In this document: piece after piece, positions 5,027-9,127 of the stretch | Position numbering within the stretch: position 1 is the first letter of the stretch | Layout of the letters: each line of letters begins with the position of its first letter | Origin: an uncultured Lachnospiraceae bacterium | Lineage (GTDB): Bacteria; Bacillota; Clostridia; Lachnospirales; Lachnospiraceae | NCBI GenBank assembly: GCA_947651335.1 | Contig: CANSYV010000040.1 | Location: forward strand, 1 to 9,127 | Length of the DNA stretch: 9,127 nt | Direction of reading: 5' to 3' | Position numbers and translations under genes: made by a program | Notes under the pieces: generated by a model | Seen by the model: only the letters and a program-made list of their open reading frames with translations | Databases searched by the model: none | Told to the model about the DNA's origin: nothing

Positions 5027-6730
5027 CTACAACACAAGCCCCCGGTAACGGTTCACGCAGGCAAATATCTCCTGGGGCCGGGGCATGGCCAGGTTGGAGG
5101 ACAAATAGGCCCCCTCATTGATAGAAACCAACCCCTTCTCCTGAATCTGCTCAGACAATTTCTGAATCATATCTTTCAATTCCGTGCGCCCATTGAAACA
5201 GTGAAGCTCCATATATTTCAGCAGGTAAGCCAGCGCGGTAGTCTGCTCGTTGTCCACCAGCTGTTCCACATAGCGCAGGTCTACAGTTTCCTTGTTTATG
5301 GAAAACGCGTCTTTTCCCATGGTTTTTAATTTAATCCGCTCGTTCTTTTTAAATGCGCTTCCCTGACGGGGACAGCGGACGCTGTGAGGCGGAGCAGCGG
5401 GCGGGGCGTCCTCACAGGTGAGGGGGAATGCCTGGGCTTCCTGCTTGGCCAGCTGGGTGATATCATAAGGTTTGTACTGGTTCATCTGCAAAATGGTGTC
5501 CGCCACATGGAAGTAGGAACCGGAGCTTCCCGCCACGATCACGGAGGAGATCCCCTGTTCCTGGTAGATCTGGCGCACCCGTTCGATGAATGGGGTAATG
5601 GGCTCCTGGTTCCGGTGGACTACCCGCTGCATCAGGTCGTCTCTCACCATGAAGTTGGTGGCGCAGGTGTCCTCGTCGATGAGGAACAGCCGGGTGCCTG
5701 CCTCCATGCTCTCCACCACATTGGCGGCCTGAGAGGTGCTTCCGCTGGCGTCTTCTGTGGAGAATGCTTTGGTGTCCCGGTTGTTGGGCAGATTGTTGAT
5801 GAACATGGAGATATCCGCTTTCTTAATGCTGCGGCCATCCTCTGCCCGGATTTTCACGGCAGTGATGTCAGTAGCCACGTATTCTCTTCCGTCCCCGGCG
5901 ATATGGTTATAGACCCCCAGCTCCAGAGCCTTCAGCAGTGTGGACTTTCCGTGATAACCGCCGCCTACAATCAGTGTGATTCCCTGGGGGATTCCCATGC
6001 CGGATATGGGGCCGTGGTTTGGCAGGTCCAGGGTGATTTCCAGGGAAGCCGGAGACTGGAAGGGGACTGCGTTTTTCATGGGGCGGGCGGATACGCCGCT
6101 CTCCCTGGGCAGGATGGTTCCATTTGCCACAAAAGCAGTGAGACGGCGCTGGGTGAGCTGCTGGCGGATGTAATGCTGGTCTTCGCTGAGCTCCTTGACT
6201 TTCTGGACTTTCTTAGGGTCCAGATGTTTGTAAAACAGGCTGGAAGGGATGCACTCCGGCAGGAAATCAAACAGGATTTTTACCAGCTCCCTGGAATTAA
6301 TGCGGCGGCCGTCCGCGGGGAAGCCCACTTCCATGCGGACTAATAAATCGCCGTTTTTGGGATTAATCTGGCAGGCGGTGCGCTCCAGAATCTCCTGTCC
6401 GCAGCGGCTGACGCTGATGAGGCCGCTTTTGCCGGAACCCCTGGCCTTGAAGCTGTACTGATTCAGGGCACGGGAGAACAGGCGCAGAATGTGGTCCTGG
6501 AGGGCAATGCGCTTGTGGGGCTGGTCATAGGTGTCAGCGGGAAATCCCGCCTCCTGGCCGGCCACAGAGATGCTCACTTTTGAGGGGGAGGCAAAAGGGT
6601 CCCCCTGCACATGGTCGATATTTAAGATGTACCCGGGGAAGCGGTAGCTCCCGCGGGTATCTTTGTATGCCGGATAACTTTTATGGTCAATCTGGCCAAG
6701 TAACTGCCGCAGATCGTTGGCATGTTTCAT
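5027..6730 (-). CDS. Predicted ATPase of the ABC class (COG3044/ABC_ATPase family), function unknown
   Basis: The 567-residue soluble protein has an N-terminal region starting around YPAYKDTRGSYRF and containing NIDHVQGDPFASPSKVSI, the hallmark of this conserved family. An ABC-type ATPase core follows, with Walker A GGGYHGKST (256-264), a signature-like SGSTSQAANV (329-338) and Walker B LFLIDEDT (D352/E353/D354). No membrane segment or partner permease is visible, so it is not a transporter; the fold is nearer to SMC/Rad50-type or regulatory ABC ATPases. The family has no established biochemical role that I know of. I chose the ATG at 6730 because AAAGGAG lies 7 nt upstream on this strand. 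The gene starts 21 bp after the ilvN stop in the same direction, so co-transcription with ilvBN is likely. It is GC-rich like ilvBN, with no sign of damage. Confidence 0.88.
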   Translation of the reverse strand: MKHANDLRQLLGQIDHKSYPAYKDTRGSYRFPGYILNIDHVQGDPFASPSKVSISVAGQEAGFPADTYDQPHKRIALQDHILRLFSRALNQYSFKARGSGKSGLISVSRCGQEILERTACQINPKNGDLLVRMEVGFPADGRRINSRELVKILFDFLPECIPSSLFYKHLDPKKVQKVKELSEDQHYIRQQLTQRRLTAFVANGTILPRESGVSARPMKNAVPFQSPASLEITLDLPNHGPISGMGIPQGITLIVGGGYHGKSTLLKALELGVYNHIAGDGREYVATDITAVKIRAEDGRSIKKADISMFINNLPNNRDTKAFSTEDASGSTSQAANVVESMEAGTRLFLIDEDTCATNFMVRDDLMQRVVHRNQEPITPFIERVRQIYQEQGISSVIVAGSSGSYFHVADTILQMNQYKPYDITQLAKQEAQAFPLTCEDAPPAAPPHSVRCPRQGSAFKKNERIKLKTMGKDAFSINKETVDLRYVEQLVDNEQTTALAYLLKYMELHCFNGRTELKDMIQKLSEQIQEKGLVSINEGAYLSSNLAMPRPQEIFACVNRYRGLVL

Positions 6731-6751
6731 AGATGTGCTCCTTTCTGGTGC

Positions 6752-7252
6752 CTAACGCTCCTGGATGCTGATAGCTTCCACAGCCACGCTTCCTCCCCGG
6801 ACCACTTCCAGACGTCCGCTGAAACTCTGGTTGAGAAGGTGGATAATGTCGTTGTTTCTGGCTTCAGTCTGAGTGGATTCCAGCAGGATGCAGTTCTTAC
6901 CGTAATCAGTTACCTGTATGCCGAATACCTGGGCGATACGGAAGACTTCTTCCTTTTCCACATGGGAACAGCCCTTTACTTTGATAAATAGGATTTCTTT
7001 CATGTGTATGGGCGTATCGGTAAAATCAATGACTTTGATAATGCCCACGCTGCGGTTTAACTGCTTTTTAATCTGTTCGAAAGTCACATCATCGCCGATT
7101 AAGCTGATGGTCATGCGGGAAACCGTAGGGTCTTCGGTCTCTCCCACAGTGAGTGACTGGAGATTATATGATTTTCCGGAAAAAAGGCCGGCGATTTTGG
7201 CTAACACACCCACTTCATTTTCCACAAACAGGGAAATCCAACGTTTTTTCAT
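6752..7252 (-). CDS. ilvN: Acetolactate synthase small (regulatory) subunit
   Basis: This is the regulatory subunit that binds the catalytic subunit and normally confers valine feedback inhibition on the first common step of isoleucine, leucine and valine synthesis. It is predicted at 166 residues, the usual length for IlvN/IlvH. It opens with an ACT domain (WISLFVENEVGVLAKIAGLF, then YNLQSLTVG and SRMTISLIGDD). The standard C-terminal domain follows (FIKVKGCSHVEKEEVFRIAQVFG to the end). I chose the ATG at 7252 because AGGAGG lies upstream and because homologues start at this MKKRWISL block; an in-frame TTG at 7273 overlapping the ilvB stop would add seven residues that include the ribosome binding site itself. 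It starts 14 bp after ilvB. It could equally be called ilvH; valine sensitivity cannot be judged from the sequence alone. Confidence 0.93.
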   Translation of the reverse strand: MKKRWISLFVENEVGVLAKIAGLFSGKSYNLQSLTVGETEDPTVSRMTISLIGDDVTFEQIKKQLNRSVGIIKVIDFTDTPIHMKEILFIKVKGCSHVEKEEVFRIAQVFGIQVTDYGKNCILLESTQTEARNNDIIHLLNQSFSGRLEVVRGGSVAVEAISIQER

Positions 7253-7266
7253 GATTTTTTCTCCTC

Positions 7267-8994
7267 CTAACAATCCATTACCATTTCGCTTAATGGTTTT
7301 CCTGTGGGTACCATCGGTGATACGTTTGCTTCCGGGTCAATGAGAAACTCAATGACAGTGGGACGTTTCGTCTCTTTTCCGGCTGCGGCAAAGGCGGCTT
7401 CCAGGTCTTCTTCTTTCTCTACCCGGATGCCCAGAGCGCCGTAGCTCTCTGCCAGTTTTACAAAGTCCGGAGTGTAGGGCGGGCAGCATTTATCCGGGTT
7501 CTTGCAGTCGTGGATGCAGCCTCTGCGGTAGCGCAGGCAGGTGGCGGAATAGCGTTTGTCAAAGAACATTTCCTGCCACTGGCGCACATTTCCCAGCCAG
7601 GAATTATTCAGGATGCAGACAATCACCGGCAGCTCCATGCAGATGGCTGTGGCCATCTCCTGGAGATTCATCTGGAATCCTCCGTCGCCGGAGATGGCGA
7701 TTACCGGCTGGGAGGGATTGCCCAGTTTGGCACCGATAGCGGCGGGGAGGCCGTAACCCATGGTGCCCAGGCCGCCGGAGGTGAGAAGCTGTTTCTTTCC
7801 GGTGAGGGAGAGAAACTGGGTGGCCCACAGCTGGTTCTGCCCCACATCAGTGGATACAATGGCGTCCGGGAACATCTCATTGATCTTGCAGATGATTTTC
7901 TCCGGGTTCAGTCCCGGATAGCGGTTCATCTGGATGGGGTATTTGTCTTTCCACTCCTGAATGGAGGCCAGCCAGTCCTTGGTATCCAGCGGCTTTGTGT
8001 ATTCCAGCATTTTTGTGATGGCCACATTGGCATCCGCCACAATGGGAATGTCCACCACAATGTTTCTGGAAATGGACGCCGTGTCAATGTCAATATGGAT
8101 GATGGACGCGTTCTTGGCAAATTCACTGATTTTTCCTGTGATTCTGTCATTGAACCGGGTGCCGATGGAAAACAGTACATCACATTGGCTGATGGCTGTA
8201 TTGGAAGCATAATTGCCGTGGATTCCAATGTTGCCCACATACAGCGGGTGGTCAGTGGGGATGGCGCCTTTGCCCATAATGGTGGTGATCACAGGCACCT
8301 GGGTCTGCTGAGCCAGTTTGGTCATGGCCTCCTGGGCGTGGGCGATTTTCACCCCTCCCCCCAGCAGAAATACGGGACGTTTGGCGGCGTTTAGGATTTT
8401 CACAGCCTTTTTCAGCTGGCCTTCGTGGACTCCGGTGCTGGGCTTGTAGCTGCGGATGTTTACCTGAGAAGGGTATTCATCGGAGCCCAGAGCCTGCTGG
8501 ATATCCTTGGGAATATCCACTACCACAGGCCCGGGTTTCCCGGTGCGGGCAATGTAGAAAGCTTCTTTGATGATTCTTCCCAGGTCCTCCCTGTCTCTGA
8601 CTGTGACGGAATGTTTGCAGATACTGCGGGTGATTCCCACAATGTCCACTTCCTGAAAGGCATCATTTCCAATGAGATTGGTGGGCACCTGCCCGGTGAT
8701 GCACACCAGGGGAACACTGTCATAATTGGCAGTGGCAATCCCGGTCACCAGATTGGTAGCCCCCGGGCCGCTGGTCACCATGCACACCCCTACTTTTCCG
8801 GTGGAACGGGCATAGCCGTCCGCGGCGTGGACCAGAGCCTGTTCATGGCGGGGCAGAACAACTTCAATATCGTTTTGTCCGTAAAGGGAATTAAACAGGT
8901 CAATGGCCTGTCCGCCCGGGTAGCCGAAGAGGATGTCTACCCCTTCTTCTTTCAATGCTTTTACAAGTAAATCAGTTCCTTTGATTTGGTTCAT
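7267..8994 (-). CDS. ilvB: Acetolactate synthase large (catalytic) subunit
   Basis: This thiamine-diphosphate enzyme condenses pyruvate with pyruvate or 2-oxobutyrate, the first shared step of branched-chain amino acid synthesis. The 575 residues show the three expected domains: N-terminal PYR with catalytic Glu51 in PRHEQA and then SGPGATNLVTGIA, a middle FAD-type domain with TRFNDRITG, and C-terminal PP with the diphosphate/metal motif GDGG (436-439) to NN (463-464). NSWLGNVRQWQ and RFNDR fit the anabolic FAD-containing form. Residues 486-504 carry an insert with five cysteines (C486, C493, C497, C503, C504). I chose the ATG at 8994 because AAAGGAGGA (9009-9001) lies about 7 nt upstream. 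A T-box leader precedes the gene, ilvN follows by 14 bp, and expression is expected to rise when the cognate tRNA is uncharged. Confidence 0.96.
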   Translation of the reverse strand: MNQIKGTDLLVKALKEEGVDILFGYPGGQAIDLFNSLYGQNDIEVVLPRHEQALVHAADGYARSTGKVGVCMVTSGPGATNLVTGIATANYDSVPLVCITGQVPTNLIGNDAFQEVDIVGITRSICKHSVTVRDREDLGRIIKEAFYIARTGKPGPVVVDIPKDIQQALGSDEYPSQVNIRSYKPSTGVHEGQLKKAVKILNAAKRPVFLLGGGVKIAHAQEAMTKLAQQTQVPVITTIMGKGAIPTDHPLYVGNIGIHGNYASNTAISQCDVLFSIGTRFNDRITGKISEFAKNASIIHIDIDTASISRNIVVDIPIVADANVAITKMLEYTKPLDTKDWLASIQEWKDKYPIQMNRYPGLNPEKIICKINEMFPDAIVSTDVGQNQLWATQFLSLTGKKQLLTSGGLGTMGYGLPAAIGAKLGNPSQPVIAISGDGGFQMNLQEMATAICMELPVIVCILNNSWLGNVRQWQEMFFDKRYSATCLRYRRGCIHDCKNPDKCCPPYTPDFVKLAESYGALGIRVEKEEDLEAAFAAAGKETKRPTVIEFLIDPEANVSPMVPTGKPLSEMVMDC

Positions 8995-9015
8995 ACAATG
9001 TCCTCCTTTAAATCC

Positions 9016-9045
9016 AAAAAGCCCTAAGCCTGATTGGCTTAGGGC
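9016..9045 (-). terminator. T-box leader terminator upstream of ilvB
   Basis: On the - strand, GCCCTAAGCC (9045-9036) and GGCTTAGGGC (9030-9021) form a perfect 10-bp stem around a 5-nt loop, followed directly by TTTTT (9020-9016). The helix lies 7 nt before the ilvB ribosome binding site. It is the conditional terminator of the T-box leader and forms when the tRNA is charged. Confidence 0.93.
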
Positions 9046-9127
9046 GAATAGATATCCGTGGTACCACCTAAATTCAAAGAATGTATTCTCTGCACTTGAT
9101 CAGTACGGATTCATACACGGGCGGTAC
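9016..9127 (-). promoter_or_regulatory. T-box riboswitch of the ilv operon (5' part outside window)
   Basis: The leader RNA reads on the - strand. AGGTGGTACCACG (9069-9057) is the T-box core, with the tRNA-acceptor-binding bulge UGGU (9066-9063). UUAGG just before the bulge (9071-9067) can pair with CCUAA (9043-9039) in the 5' arm of the terminator, giving the alternative antiterminator. The U at the variable bulge position fits a tRNA with discriminator base A, as in the Leu, Ile and Val tRNAs. GTGCAGAGAATACATTCT upstream looks like the stem III region. Stem I and its specifier codon lie past the right edge, so the sensed amino acid is not determined; Leu, Ile or Val is expected from the operon. 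Confidence 0.93.

Noticed and set aside
5384..6343. 319-codon + strand open frame opposite the ABC-class ATPase
   Set aside because: It is antisense to a well-supported gene in GC-rich DNA, has no ribosome binding site or recognisable domain, and its His/Gly/Val-rich composition is typical of a shadow frame.
7510..8394. 294-codon + strand open frame opposite ilvB
   Set aside because: It is a shadow of the ilvB coding strand with no motif or start signal.

Overview
The window looks like chromosome from a clostridial Firmicute, most likely a Lachnospiraceae-type gut anaerobe. This is an inference from strong AGGAGG-type ribosome binding sites, TTG start use, a T-box leader on an acetolactate synthase operon, and protein sequences typical of that group. 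No rRNA, tRNA, CRISPR array or transposase gene was found.

Left part (1-3890, + strand): the C-terminal end of a uroporphyrinogen-decarboxylase-superfamily protein is followed by a complete three-gene ribose/galactose-type ABC importer. Its genes encode a double-ATPase protein, an RbsC-like permease (8-bp overlap) and a lipoprotein solute-binding protein. A 10-bp hairpin sits between the permease and binding-protein genes, and a strong hairpin terminator closes the unit at 3852-3890. The transported substrate cannot be read from the sequence. The URO-D neighbour makes a methylated or methoxylated compound one possibility.

Middle (3900-5026): a stand-alone gene with its own extended -10 promoter and a TTG start encodes a 298-residue Rpn/PD-(D/E)XK-like nuclease. 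It has a run of four-residue repeats near its C-terminus. An in-frame internal ATG at 4634, with an AAGGAGG site 9 nt upstream, could make a separate 73-residue C-terminal protein. That is the gene-within-a-gene layout described for RpnL toxin/RpnS antitoxin anti-phage systems, and it is the most interesting feature here. After the gene lie a perfect 19-bp inverted repeat and a GC-rich structured intergenic stretch.

Right part (5027-9127, - strand): a branched-chain amino acid operon reads leftwards. A T-box leader, cut by the window edge, has a visible T-box motif and terminator and precedes ilvB (acetolactate synthase large subunit, with an unusual cysteine-rich insert) and ilvN (regulatory subunit). 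A 21-bp gap then leads to a COG3044-type 'ABC-class predicted ATPase' of unknown function, probably co-transcribed. This half is visibly more GC-rich than the left half.
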